This document shows positions 26,532-35,445 of a stretch of DNA of 64,000 nt, one piece after another. The notes beneath the pieces were generated by a model, which saw only the letters and a list, made by a program, of their open reading frames with translations, did no database searches and was not told the DNA's origin. The DNA comes from Candidatus Nitronereus thalassa (GTDB lineage: Bacteria; Nitrospirota; Nitrospiria; Nitrospirales; UBA8639), in assembly GCF_032191465.1 (NCBI RefSeq), contig NZ_JAQOUE010000001.1, positions 1,736,001 through 1,800,000 on the forward strand, written 5' to 3'. Every line of letters begins with the position of its first letter. Position 1 is the stretch's first letter. A program made the position numbers and the translations under genes.

Positions 26532-27101
26532 CTAGGAGTCGGTTTCCTTCCCCACCGGCTGCGGAAAATGATAGCGGTAGGCACGGCTCTCCTCATCGTT
26601 CTTTTCTTGGTTATGGGCATATAAATATTTTTTGGCATCTTCTATATGGAGTTCGCCAATCTCATAGAGCCGTTTTTTGTCGAACAGGAGTGTCCGCTTA
26701 TCATGGGTGGAAAACTCATACATTTTGGTCATGGCGAGCGCATTGACCGGGCAGGCTTCAACACAGTATCCACAAAACACGCATTTGGTGATATCGATAT
26801 AAAATTCGGTCGCTTTCCGCTGGAGCGGCATGGATTTATCTTCTTCACTAATTACCTTGATACAGCGAGAAGGACAGGCAGCCTCACACAAATCACAGCC
26901 CACACACCGTTCCACGCCATTGTCATAGCGCAGGAGCCCCAATGCCCCACGATGGGCATCGGGTATCGTTCGTTTTTCCCGGGGATATTGAAAGGTGATA
27001 GGGCGATGAAACATATGCTTGAAGGTCACCTTCATCGCAGTCCAGATTTCACGGAACAAGACGGCGTCAAAGAATCTTTTACTCGATTGCCTTGAATCCA
27101 T
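26532..27101 (-). CDS. nuoI: NADH-quinone oxidoreductase subunit I (two 4Fe-4S ferredoxin subunit)
   Basis: A 189-residue peripheral-arm subunit with two 4Fe-4S motifs, CVGCDLCEAACP and CVFCGYCVEACP, carrying clusters N6a and N6b between NuoG and NuoB. The N-terminal amphipathic part (MKVTFKHMFHRP) anchors it to the membrane arm. nuoH normally lies between nuoG and nuoI; here only 20 bases separate them, so nuoH is missing from its usual place. Confidence 0.96.
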   Translation of the reverse strand: MDSRQSSKRFFDAVLFREIWTAMKVTFKHMFHRPITFQYPREKRTIPDAHRGALGLLRYDNGVERCVGCDLCEAACPSRCIKVISEEDKSMPLQRKATEFYIDITKCVFCGYCVEACPVNALAMTKMYEFSTHDKRTLLFDKKRLYEIGELHIEDAKKYLYAHNQEKNDEESRAYRYHFPQPVGKETDS

Positions 27102-27121
27102 ATTTACATACAGCCCCTTCC

Positions 27122-29815
27122 TTACACCTTCTCAATGGTTACCTGACCCAATTTGTAATACGGCACCCTGGTCACCGGATCAATCTCAACCGCAATCAAA
27201 TCTTTCACTGGCGGATCGGTAAAATGCTCAGGAAACACGCAGGTTCCAGGCAACACCGCGATATCAGATTCAACACCCATGTTGAGGTGGCCGTGGTCGG
27301 AAGTTACTCGAACACGCCCCCCCTCCGTCAACCCCAACCGCTCGATCTCCCCAGGAGCCAAACGCAGACATTGGGTGTTAGGAGAAATCTCCATTAATCC
27401 CGAGGCTTTGGTCGACAGTTTTCCAGAATGATAAATCAATTGGATCAATTTTAACCCGACAGGCCGTGCAGTCGTCTCCAGCTTTTTCACATTCGCATAC
27501 CGGCTCGAAACTTCCTGAGCAAATCCATTGTTCAAATACGCGGAGGGATTCGCTTCGACTTTCTTGGGTTGTCCAAGATTGTAATATCCAGGTAGCAGCT
27601 TACGAATTTCTTCCTGAACATCTTGTGTCGATTCGTAGGGCAGAGTCTGGCCCATGCTATTGGCAATGCCGACAAAGATATGCCAGTCCAAGGCGCTCTC
27701 ACCCAGCGGTTCCATCGCAGGTCGGACAAACTGCACTTTGCCCTCTTGATTGGTCACCGTGCCGTCCTTTTCTGCAAAAGTACAGGCAGGGAACACCATA
27801 TGCGCGCGTTGAGCCGTCTCGGTCAGGAACGGATCTTGGCAAATCAACAACTCCAATTTTTCTAGGGCTTCATCCACCCCAAAAGACTTCGGAAGTGTGG
27901 ATAATGGATTTTCACCGACCAGATATAAGGCTTTAATTTTCCCATCCCGACATCCTTGCAAAATTTCCATGAGCGTTGAGCCATCATGGGCAACAGGCAA
28001 CCCGGAACCCCAGGCTTGTGAAAATTTCTCCTTTGCCGTGGCGTCATCAAACGACACCGGTCCAGGAAGAAATTCCGGGGCCACCCCCATATCCAGCGCG
28101 CCCTGCTCATTGCTCTCTTCCACGACGGTATTGATGCCTGAGCCTTTCGCATTCAGCTTCCCAGTAATCCAGGCCAAATCCACAAGATTTAAGACATTGT
28201 GATAACCGCGAGACTGACGAACAATGCCTTCACCGCAGACAATGATTGAGCGAGATGCTTCGGCAAAGATCTTTGCAATCTCGTTGATGTGATCAATGGA
28301 AACCCCTGTCTGAGTGGCCACGTCATCGAGAGAGACCGCATTCGCAGCCTGCTTGAGGGCTTCGAAGGCTTGCGGGGCCTGTCCTGTCACATCCGAATCC
28401 ACGAGGTCTTGATCCAAGACCGATTTCACCAACCCCTGCACTAGCAGGCCTTCGGTCCCTGGCTTCACCATGGTTGGATGAGAGGCGAGCTTGGCTAAAT
28501 TCGTCTGCATCGAATCCACGACCATAAGCGAGGCCTTATAGGTGCTCATGGCGGCTTTGATTCGCAAACTCGCGACCGGATTGGTTTCGGTAATATTCGA
28601 TCCCACAACCAAGATCGCCTTGGCTTTTGAGATATCGGCCGAAGTGTTCATCATCCGATGAATGCCCAAGGCATGATGCACCGCACGGACAAAATTCACA
28701 TGGCCATACCTGGCGCTGCTATCCACATTGTTTGTCCCGATCACCGTACGCATAAACTTTTGAAAGACATACAGCTCTTCGTTGGTACAGCGCGCAGTGA
28801 TCAACCCAGCAATGGCATCAGGGCCATATTTGGCTTTCACGTCATTCAATCGCTCAGCGGCCGTATCTAATGCCTCGATCCATGGCGCATCTACCAAGGC
28901 ATTGTCTTTTCGTATCAGCGGTTGCTTGAGCCGTTCTTTACTATCGATAAATTGGAATCCGAACCGCCCACGCACGCACAGGCCATTATGCCCATTCACG
29001 GTATCAGCACGATCGCCCCACTTGTTTTTCCATGAGAGCGGCGACGTCACACGCACGACTTCCGTATCTTTGGTTTCCACATACATTTGGCAACCATCGC
29101 CACAATAATTGCAGGTGGTGGTGGTCTTTTTCAGCTGCCAGGGCTTATAGACATATTTGGAAAATTTATTGGTAATCGCGCCGACCGGACAGACGGCCAA
29201 GCAATCCCCGCAAAATTCGCAGTCGAGCGCCTGGTCCCCTTTGGCAACCACCTGGGTAAAGCCACCCTTTTTCATGAATTGCAGGGCATCGATCCGTTGC
29301 ACGTCTTTGCAAATATTGATGCACTCGCCACAAGCAATGCAGCGATTCATATTAAAGTCGAGAACGAGGCTTCGCGTATCTTCTGGAATATTTTTTTGTT
29401 TGGCATTGGCTAGATCCGTCACTTGATGTTGAAAAGCCATGTCTTGTAATTCGCAATGTCCATCGGCATCACAGACTGGACAGTCCAAGGGATGGACCGA
29501 TAAATGCTTTTCGACCCCCTTCTTTCTCGCGGCAAAAAGATCGTCGCCTTCTGTTGTAATCACCATGCCCTCAGCAGCCTTGGCAGTACAGGACCGCACG
29601 GGGGCTTTCTTTCCTTCTTGCCACACCAAACACATGCCACATGACCCAAAGGGATCGAAGGTATAGTGATAGCACATGGCCGGAACGATCTTGCCCATGC
29701 TCGAAATCACGTCATACAACGACACGCCTTCGTTGGCGGTCACCGTTTCCCCATCAATAGTCAGCTGAATTTTAACGGCTTCAGCATCCGGAGTTGTCAC
29801 TGGCTTCAGTCCCAT
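27122..29815 (-). CDS. nuoG: NADH-quinone oxidoreductase subunit G
   Basis: An 897-residue iron-sulfur subunit. In order: 2Fe-2S cysteines (SCGMC and VRSC region, residues about 45-65), the His-Cys 4Fe-4S motif HPLDCPVCDADGHC, two ferredoxin motifs (CIACGECINIC and CEFCGDCLAVC), the N7-type motif CNYCGDGC with a later Cys, and a molybdopterin-oxidoreductase-like domain to the C-terminus. GGAGAG just before the ATG supports the start. With nuoE and nuoF absent from the operon, NuoG could accept electrons from (or pass them to) ferredoxin instead of NADH, which would suit an organism fixing CO2 by the reductive TCA cycle; this is an inference. Confidence 0.95.
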   Translation of the reverse strand: MGLKPVTTPDAEAVKIQLTIDGETVTANEGVSLYDVISSMGKIVPAMCYHYTFDPFGSCGMCLVWQEGKKAPVRSCTAKAAEGMVITTEGDDLFAARKKGVEKHLSVHPLDCPVCDADGHCELQDMAFQHQVTDLANAKQKNIPEDTRSLVLDFNMNRCIACGECINICKDVQRIDALQFMKKGGFTQVVAKGDQALDCEFCGDCLAVCPVGAITNKFSKYVYKPWQLKKTTTTCNYCGDGCQMYVETKDTEVVRVTSPLSWKNKWGDRADTVNGHNGLCVRGRFGFQFIDSKERLKQPLIRKDNALVDAPWIEALDTAAERLNDVKAKYGPDAIAGLITARCTNEELYVFQKFMRTVIGTNNVDSSARYGHVNFVRAVHHALGIHRMMNTSADISKAKAILVVGSNITETNPVASLRIKAAMSTYKASLMVVDSMQTNLAKLASHPTMVKPGTEGLLVQGLVKSVLDQDLVDSDVTGQAPQAFEALKQAANAVSLDDVATQTGVSIDHINEIAKIFAEASRSIIVCGEGIVRQSRGYHNVLNLVDLAWITGKLNAKGSGINTVVEESNEQGALDMGVAPEFLPGPVSFDDATAKEKFSQAWGSGLPVAHDGSTLMEILQGCRDGKIKALYLVGENPLSTLPKSFGVDEALEKLELLICQDPFLTETAQRAHMVFPACTFAEKDGTVTNQEGKVQFVRPAMEPLGESALDWHIFVGIANSMGQTLPYESTQDVQEEIRKLLPGYYNLGQPKKVEANPSAYLNNGFAQEVSSRYANVKKLETTARPVGLKLIQLIYHSGKLSTKASGLMEISPNTQCLRLAPGEIERLGLTEGGRVRVTSDHGHLNMGVESDIAVLPGTCVFPEHFTDPPVKDLIAVEIDPVTRVPYYKLGQVTIEKV

Positions 29816-29830
29816 ATATCTCTCCGTTTT

Positions 29831-29923
29831 CTCTCGTATCTAGTATCTCGTCGTTCGTATCTTGTGAAGAGCATGACACCTGGCGCATCTCTATTTTTCG
29901 AGATACGAAATCCTAGATACGAG
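29831..29923. repeat. Palindromic repeat R2, copy 2, between nuoD and nuoG
   Basis: CTCGTATCTAG at the left pairs with CTAGATACGAG at the right, with inner copies of TATCTCGTCGTTCGTATC and CGAGATACGAAAT. It fills most of the 117-base gap between nuoD and nuoG, a place where nuoE and nuoF stand in many other genomes. Confidence 0.75.
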
Positions 29924-29932
29924 CCACGTTTG

Positions 29933-31183
29933 TTATCTGTCGCATTCTCCCATCACAATGTCATACGATCCAAAAATCGTGACGGCATCGGCAATCATAT
30001 AGCCTCGAGCCATGTGGTCAAAGGCCCCCATGTGTATAAATGACGGAGAGCGAATTTTTAGTCGATAGGGGTTCCCTCCGCCCGTACTCACAATATAAAA
30101 ACCAAGTTCACCTTTATGCGCCTCGGTCCCGCAGTAAATTTCCCCTGCCGGCGCATCAAACCCTTGTGAAAATAATTTGAACTGCTGAATCATGGATTCA
30201 AGATTTGTAAAAACCCGATCTTTCGGCGGCAACGTGACACTCGGCACGTCGGCCATCACAGCACCTTCCTTGGGCATTTGATCCATACATTGCTGAATAA
30301 TTTTCACGCTCTCCCGCATTTCTTCAATGCGAATCCAATATCGATCGTAAGTATCGCCATTTTTACCAACCGGCACGCTAAACTCGCACTTGGGATAAGC
30401 CCCATACGATTCATATTTCCGCAAATCGTAATCCACGCCAGATCCGCGCAACGTTGGACCGCTTAACCCAAAACTCAACGCATCTTCCGCAGATATCACG
30501 GCCACACCAACGGTACGGGCCAACCAAATGCGATTCTTCTCCAAGAACACGACATATTCATCGATCTTTGGAGGAAAGTAATCCAAAAACCCTCGAACTT
30601 TAGCTTCCAGGGAATCGGTGAAATCACGCTCCACCCCACCGATGCGATACCAGCTAGTGGTCAGACGGGCTCCGCATAATTCATCGAACCAATCCAACAG
30701 AATTTCTCGATCGCGAAACGTGTAAAAGAACACGGTCATCGCGCCGATATCGAGCGCCTGAGTACCCAACCAAAATAAATGGCCGATGATACGCTGAATC
30801 TCCGCCACAATGGTGCGAAGATATTCCGCACGTTCCGGCACAGTGATATTCATGAGTTTTTCCACGGCCCGGCAATACGCGAAGTTGTTGTACATCGCGC
30901 AGACATAATCGAGCCGGTCAGTGTGCGGAATAAACTGATGATAGGTACCATGCTCCGCAAGCTTTTCCACGCCCCGATGGAGAAAGCCCATTACTACCGT
31001 GGACTTGGTAATCCGTTCTCCCTCCAGATCAAGGATGACTTTGAGCACCCCATGCGTCGCCGGATGCTGGGGCCCCATGTTGAGCAACAGCTCTTCGCTT
31101 CGCAGGACCGGAAGATCCTTGGTCTCTGGATGTTCCGGATCGACCTTATAAATCGTTTCGCGTTGATCTTCTAAATGCGCCAT
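29933..31183 (-). CDS. nuoD: NADH-quinone oxidoreductase subunit D
   Basis: A 416-residue 49-kDa subunit that forms the quinone-binding cavity with NuoB and NuoH. Typical motifs: LLNMGPQHPATHGVLKV with the quinone-contacting His, VEKLAEHGTYHQ, and GEIYCGTEAHKGELGF. No fusion with NuoC. The C-terminal MGECDR motif is present. It follows nuoC by 32 bases. Confidence 0.97.
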   Translation of the reverse strand: MAHLEDQRETIYKVDPEHPETKDLPVLRSEELLLNMGPQHPATHGVLKVILDLEGERITKSTVVMGFLHRGVEKLAEHGTYHQFIPHTDRLDYVCAMYNNFAYCRAVEKLMNITVPERAEYLRTIVAEIQRIIGHLFWLGTQALDIGAMTVFFYTFRDREILLDWFDELCGARLTTSWYRIGGVERDFTDSLEAKVRGFLDYFPPKIDEYVVFLEKNRIWLARTVGVAVISAEDALSFGLSGPTLRGSGVDYDLRKYESYGAYPKCEFSVPVGKNGDTYDRYWIRIEEMRESVKIIQQCMDQMPKEGAVMADVPSVTLPPKDRVFTNLESMIQQFKLFSQGFDAPAGEIYCGTEAHKGELGFYIVSTGGGNPYRLKIRSPSFIHMGAFDHMARGYMIADAVTIFGSYDIVMGECDR

Positions 31184-31215
31184 CTCAATCTAACGAATGC
31201 CCAAACTCCAAAGAG

Positions 31216-31713
31216 CTAGGAAGTTCCCTCTTTCAAAAAATCAAACGTATCACGCCAGCCTTTACCTTGCAGGGGGAAATCCTTTCGCAAGGGCCAACCT
31301 TCATCATATTCATCCGGCATTAAAATCCGTCGTAAGTCCGGATGATTCTTGAAGCGAATACCCATCATGTCGAACACTTCGCGTTCCATAAATTCCGCCC
31401 CACGCCAAATATCCACCATGGAATCTACATAACAATCTTGTTCCGGCACCCGCGTTTTAATCCGAATTCGATGCCGATGCCGAATCGAGTACACTTCCCA
31501 CACCACTTCAAAGCGCTCCTCGTCATCCGGCCAGTCCACGGAACTCACATGGACCATGTAATCGAAATCCATCTTGGAATCATCGCGCAAATAGCGGCAT
31601 ACCTCATGGACCTGGGCACGCGCGATGGTCAAGGCTACATCTCCCCGCCATTCGTACACGGAAACGACAGCTTGGGGAAATTTCGCTTGAACAGATTCTG
31701 CTAACGGGTGCAT
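31216..31713 (-). CDS. nuoC: NADH-quinone oxidoreductase subunit C
   Basis: A 165-residue 30-kDa subunit; the family signature EREVFDMMGIRFKNHPDLRRILMPD is followed by GWPLRKDFPL. It supports the NuoD-NuoB-NuoI connection in the peripheral arm. Its ATG shares one base with the nuoB stop (TAATG), so the two are translationally coupled. Confidence 0.97.
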   Translation of the reverse strand: MHPLAESVQAKFPQAVVSVYEWRGDVALTIARAQVHEVCRYLRDDSKMDFDYMVHVSSVDWPDDEERFEVVWEVYSIRHRHRIRIKTRVPEQDCYVDSMVDIWRGAEFMEREVFDMMGIRFKNHPDLRRILMPDEYDEGWPLRKDFPLQGKGWRDTFDFLKEGTS

Positions 31714-32252
31714 TAGGCCGTCGTACTCCTTACCACAGGCTTCACTTCATCAGGCTGTTTGGTAAAGACCCGTTTCTGCATAATTTGGTCTTGAAGTTTC
31801 AAAATGGCATCGAACAGAGCTTCTGGCGTTGGGGGGCACCCAGGTACGTAGATGTCCACTGGCACAAACCGATCGACTCCCTGCACCACCGAATAACTAT
31901 CATAGATATTGCCCGAAGTTGCACAAGACCCCATGGAAATCACATATTTTGGTTCAGGCATTTGATCGTAGATTTTGCGAATCACCGGCGCCATCCGACG
32001 GCAGACCGTCCCAGCCACAATCATCACATCCGATTGTCGAGGGGAACCACGAAACACCCCAGCCCCGAACCGGTCAATATCATAACGAGAAGACACCGCT
32101 GCAATCATTTCAATAGCACAGCAGGCCAATCCAAAGGTCATCGGCCATAAGGACCCTTTGCGTGCCCAGTTTACCGCCTTCTCTAGCGAAAGGGTCATGA
32201 TCCCAAGGTCGCCATCCCTCTCGTGCTTTTTCCCTATTTGAATTAACCCCAT
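31713..32252 (-). CDS. nuoB: NADH-quinone oxidoreductase subunit B
   Basis: A 179-residue subunit carrying the terminal cluster N2. The four cluster cysteines are visible: the tandem pair in GLACCAIEM, one in SMGSCATSG and one in VPGCPPTPE. The ATG at 32252 has AAGGA seven bases upstream; a longer frame reaching 32360 would overlap nuoA and lacks support. The usual Arg-rich [15 protein letters not shown] segment is intact. Confidence 0.97.
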   Translation of the reverse strand: MGLIQIGKKHERDGDLGIMTLSLEKAVNWARKGSLWPMTFGLACCAIEMIAAVSSRYDIDRFGAGVFRGSPRQSDVMIVAGTVCRRMAPVIRKIYDQMPEPKYVISMGSCATSGNIYDSYSVVQGVDRFVPVDIYVPGCPPTPEALFDAILKLQDQIMQKRVFTKQPDEVKPVVRSTTA

Positions 32253-32298
32253 ATGTTCCTTGTTTTGCGTAAAGCGAAATAATAATCGACTTCGGTCA

Positions 32299-32682
32299 TC
32301 AATCCCACTCGAGGGCGCCTTTGCGCCAAGCGTAGACGTATGCAACCACAAACAAGCCAATAAAAATCATCATTTCAATCAGGCCAATCACACCAAGGTC
32401 ATGGAAAGTAATGGCCCACGGGTAAAGAAAAATGACCTCGATATCAAAAATCACAAACAACATCGCAATCACATAATATCGAACAGGAAACGGCATGCGG
32501 GAATCCGAGAAGGGTTCGGACCCGCATTCATATACACTTAATTTTTCAAATTCGGGGTATTTGGGTTGGACGAGGTAACTGAGGGCTAGTGTGACCAAAC
32601 CAAAGCCCAAGGCCAAGACGATAAAAATCAGAATGGGAGAATATTTATCTAAATAGGCGAGTAGAAGTTCATACCCATCCAT
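32299..32682 (-). CDS. nuoA: NADH-quinone oxidoreductase subunit A (first gene of the operon)
   Basis: A 127-residue, three-helix membrane subunit. The conserved loop [23 protein letters not shown], important for the active/deactive change, and the acidic helix [15 protein letters not shown] are present. The ATG follows AGGGGAAT. It opens the operon nuoABCDGIJKLMMN, about 14 kb. No convincing promoter boxes could be placed in the 550 bases upstream. Confidence 0.96.
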   Translation of the reverse strand: MDGYELLLAYLDKYSPILIFIVLALGFGLVTLALSYLVQPKYPEFEKLSVYECGSEPFSDSRMPFPVRYYVIAMLFVIFDIEVIFLYPWAITFHDLGVIGLIEMMIFIGLFVVAYVYAWRKGALEWD

Positions 32683-33232
32683 AGTGATTCCCCTAAAAAA
32701 TCAAAAAACTTCAAATTTTCCGCAGAATTTGCAATGGTAACACCCCGTTTTTTAACGAATCAAGAGAACAAAAGACCTACCACGGCTTCAACCAAAAGGC
32801 CCAACCCAATAAGGCATATAGGGAAACGGTGCCTTGTCGATCTTTTATCGAATACCGAAGGAACAAGGAAATGATACGCAAAGGCTAGGAAAGGGCTTCT
32901 AAAAAGTCCGAAAGGGGGCCTAGGACTTCGGCATATCCTCAGGAGGCCGCTTGAGACCTTTTGGAGGAGACTCCTGGGAATTTTCCCATTCATCGGTCAA
33001 AGGGTACACCGCTTTGGCCTTATTCCGCCGATGAATCTGGGTTTGAATGCGGCGAGGTGGTGGGTCTTTTGACTTGTCTAGTCGGGATTTTGGGGGAGGG
33101 TTGTGCATATATTGATGGTAGCCTATGGCTAGGCCAAGCAACAACCCAATGTGGTCATTCCCGACATTTTTAATCGGGAATCCAGGTTTATTTTTATGCG
33201 GGGTATCGCCTCCGTACAAAGCCGGCATAAAA
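32683..33232. other. Intergenic stretch before nuoA with a partial R1 repeat
   Basis: 550 bases between mutM and nuoA. The part near mutM holds an R1 fragment (33151-33214). Between about 32920 and 33170 on the minus strand there is a stretch that could encode a basic, proline-rich tail (reading IGLLLGLAIGYHQY, then RRIQTQIHRRNKAK and a C-terminal PEDMPKS); it has no start codon with a ribosome binding site on its own and its frame runs through the repeat into mutM antisense, so it may be the remnant of a gene cut by the repeat. The nuo promoter must lie in the remainder. Confidence 0.45.
33151..33214 (+). repeat. Structured repeat R1, partial copy D
   Basis: Contains the leading R1 hairpin in a covaried form, ATTCCCGA (33157-33164) pairing with TCGGGAAT (33174-33181), then CCAGGTTTATTTTTATGCG and a GGGGTATCGCC remnant, as in the full copies where the stem is ATCCCCGA/TCGGGGAT and the next block reads GCGGGGTTTCGCCCC. 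The rest of the element is missing. Confidence 0.65.
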
Positions 33233-34057
33233 TCATCGCTTTTGACAGGAAGCACAAACAAACGAACTTCGCTCACTGACGAGCCGACAAATGGGAGTAG
33301 CGCATGCAGGGCAAGGTTGCCCGGTTTTTTGATAAACCTGGTGATAGTGTTGAAATTGCCCTCGCGAACCATTAGGAGACAGATAGTCCCGAATAGACGA
33401 CCCGCCCTTGTCAATCGACTCATTCAGCACTTTTTGCATATTTAGAAACAATTGTTGGATTCTCTTTTTTGACAATCGGTGCCCCCGGGCATCTGGATGA
33501 ATACCGGATCGGAAGAGCATTTCATTGGCATAAATATTTCCGATGCCCGCGATACGTTGTTGATTGAGCAATACAGACTTCACCCGCCCGCGACAGCCTT
33601 TGATTAACGAGAAAAATTCATTCTCAGAAACCTGCAACGGATCTAACCCAAATCGCCGTTCGCGATACGCCTCCCACTCCTGCTCATTGAGCAAAGAGAG
33701 TCGCCCAAATCGACGCGCATTCCAGTAATACAGCTCCGGGTTTTTACAACTGGCTAAATGAATGATGACATGCAGGTGCTTCTCGCTCGGCATGGACTGG
33801 CGATCAAAGAGAAGAAGTCCCGTCATCCCCAACTCAGCAACGAGGTAGCGACGGGTTCTTTCTTGCTCGCACACCAACGCGACACTTTTACCAAAGCGTT
33901 GGATCTCGACAATTCGCGACTTGGTATACCACGGCAAATCTGTTAACCCCTGGCGAACAATATCGTTGCGCCCAATCCAGATGTGCTGAATGGTGGCTCC
34001 CACGAGGTGTAATTCGAGCTGTCTTCGAATAACTTCGACTTCTGGCAATTCTGGCAT
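33233..34057 (-). CDS. mutM: Formamidopyrimidine-DNA glycosylase
   Basis: A 274-residue Fpg/MutM that removes 8-oxoguanine and ring-opened purines from DNA and nicks the strand. After Met removal Pro1 and Glu2 (MPELPEVE) are the catalytic residues; Lys in RFGKSVAL and the H2TH region (NQQRIAGIGNIYANEMLFRSGIHP) contact DNA, and a C-terminal zinc finger has CPAC and CASC pairs. Length matches the family (about 270). It is a single gene with a divergent promoter region on its right and an R1 fragment at its 3' side. Confidence 0.96.
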   Translation of the reverse strand: MPELPEVEVIRRQLELHLVGATIQHIWIGRNDIVRQGLTDLPWYTKSRIVEIQRFGKSVALVCEQERTRRYLVAELGMTGLLLFDRQSMPSEKHLHVIIHLASCKNPELYYWNARRFGRLSLLNEQEWEAYRERRFGLDPLQVSENEFFSLIKGCRGRVKSVLLNQQRIAGIGNIYANEMLFRSGIHPDARGHRLSKKRIQQLFLNMQKVLNESIDKGGSSIRDYLSPNGSRGQFQHYHQVYQKTGQPCPACATPICRLVSERSSFVCASCQKR

Positions 34058-34205
34058 GATCGATTATCCGGATGTTGGAATTCCTAGTATAACCTTGGAT
34101 ATCGAGCTCTATCCAAGTTGCGGCACCCTGGCTAAGCTTCTATACTTCTAACTATCTATACTTCTAACTAATTGAATAGGTAGGTATTCTTACAGGAGTT
34201 AATCC
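34058..34205. promoter_or_regulatory. Divergent intergenic region with a dyad and a direct repeat
   Basis: A perfect 8-base inverted repeat, CTTGGATA (34094-34101) / TATCCAAG (34110-34117), lies 37 bases before the mutM start. Further right the 14-base unit TATACTTCTAACTA occurs twice (34141-34154 and 34157-34170). Either may be a regulator site for mutM or for the zinc-ribbon gene; neither resembles a box I know. Confidence 0.4.
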
Positions 34206-34565
34206 ATGACCATGATGGCTGTCAAAGATATAGAAGCGCGGCTCACACAGGCCAAATGTGCCATTTGCAAAAAAAGCCGATTTGGCATTGATAGTCGCAG
34301 TGTGAAAGAAGATGGGGACTGGAAGGCCATCTGCATCGATTGCCACTACACCTTTCCTGTCTATGCTGATATGGAATTTTATTTGCAAACACAACCGGAC
34401 GTGAAGTATCGCCTTCGAGATATCGCCTGTCCTAATTGCATGAAACGGGACCACAGTTTAAATTTTCGTATTGTGATGTCTGTGCGTGAATCGATTTATT
34501 TTCTCACCTGCAATTCATGCCAACATCAATTCACAGAACAATCGTCGCTCGAATCCTTCGAGTAG
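34206..34565 (+). CDS. Zinc-ribbon protein of unknown function
   Basis: A 119-residue cytoplasmic protein with four CxxC pairs (CAICKK, CIDCHY, CPNCMK, CNSCQH), enough for two zinc ribbons of about 50 residues each. Such doubled ribbons occur in nucleic-acid or protein-binding adaptors. AGGAG lies eight bases before the ATG. It is followed 27 bases later by a short acidic protein. I do not recognise a named family. Confidence 0.8.
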   Translation: MTMMAVKDIEARLTQAKCAICKKSRFGIDSRSVKEDGDWKAICIDCHYTFPVYADMEFYLQTQPDVKYRLRDIACPNCMKRDHSLNFRIVMSVRESIYFLTCNSCQHQFTEQSSLESFE

Positions 34566-34592
34566 ACGCACCAACCAGATTGGAACCTGCCC

Positions 34593-34790
34593 ATGGACCA
34601 ACCCTCCACACAACCAGACGCCGAATCTTCAGACGATCCCAATCCTCCGAAAAAGCCCAAGACGAAAAAAGAAATCCACGTGGTGTCGTTACCCCATGAC
34701 GACGACATGATCGCCGATGAAATGGCAGAGCTGTTCGAAGAGGATCAAGTCACTCATAAACACGGGAGCGCGGAACCTGAGGGTGATTAA
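34593..34790 (+). CDS. Small acidic hypothetical protein
   Basis: A 65-residue protein, rich in Asp, Glu and Pro with one basic Lys-rich stretch (PKKPKTKKEIHVV); it is probably disordered. It begins 27 bases after the zinc-ribbon gene and looks cotranscribed. A hairpin TTTGGG-AGACTAA-CCCAAA at 34793-34811 lies after its stop, between two convergent genes, and may end transcription from one or both sides. Confidence 0.5.
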   Translation: MDQPSTQPDAESSDDPNPPKKPKTKKEIHVVSLPHDDDMIADEMAELFEEDQVTHKHGSAEPEGD

Positions 34791-34824
34791 CGTTTGGGAG
34801 ACTAACCCAAAGAGGCTAGAAAAA

Positions 34825-35430
34825 CTATTCTAACAAATGCCGCTGGTCTTTCATCGCTTCAAGGCGAAAAACCAGATCTTTGACAGGACATTCAGAACAA
34901 GGTTGCGTGGGATTGTCAGACCAAGGAATAGCAGAAAACACTTTCACGGCTTTCAACCGACCATCCTTGAGAAGTTCAATAAACGTCATCGCATCATCTA
35001 GCGACTTGGCCTTCCAGGTCACGGACCGAATGGCCTGATGGGGTCGCTTGAGCGGCACCTGAATCAGAAACTGGCTGGGTGCGATTTCATGTGCGGGAGG
35101 TTCGAGTTTTTTGGCCAACCCCTCCATCATTCCGCACAACTTCTTAATGGTCTCTTGGATATCTTCACCCTCGATCTGAAGCTTCCTTACAAACTCCGAA
35201 TCGCATATGCCGAGCAAAGAATCCACCGATGATTGTGGATCATCCAGAACTGACACCGTCGCCACAGCTTCTTGCACATCCAATGATTCCAGAGGGATAG
35301 AGACCAACCCCGCGGTTTCCTTTTGACCTTCTGCAGCCCAGGAGATCATGGGAACTGCCAAGCAAAGCATCAGACTGGCACTCCAAACGTTCAAGCGTCC
35401 AAGTGTGAACACATGTCGTAAACGTTCCAT
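34825..35430 (-). CDS. Exported protein of unknown function
   Basis: A 201-residue periplasmic protein: signal peptide MERLRHVFTLGRL..LCLAVPMISWAAEG with a likely cleavage after SWA. The mature domain carries four Cys: one in GICDSEF, one in KKLCGMM and a CSEC pair (CSECPVKDLVFRLEAM) that could bind metal or a cofactor or form a disulfide. The ATG at 35430 is chosen; AAGGGG lies about ten bases upstream. It is 15 bases after the DUF4197 gene in the same direction, so the two are likely cotranscribed. Confidence 0.7.
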   Translation of the reverse strand: MERLRHVFTLGRLNVWSASLMLCLAVPMISWAAEGQKETAGLVSIPLESLDVQEAVATVSVLDDPQSSVDSLLGICDSEFVRKLQIEGEDIQETIKKLCGMMEGLAKKLEPPAHEIAPSQFLIQVPLKRPHQAIRSVTWKAKSLDDAMTFIELLKDGRLKAVKVFSAIPWSDNPTQPCSECPVKDLVFRLEAMKDQRHLLE

Positions 35431-35445
35431 CAATACGCACCCCTT

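Noticed and set aside
32920-33423. Open frame of 167 codons overlapping the end of mutM
   Set aside because: Its first half is another reading frame of mutM and the R1 fragment. The second half might be a gene remnant, noted under the intergenic entry, but a complete gene is not supported.
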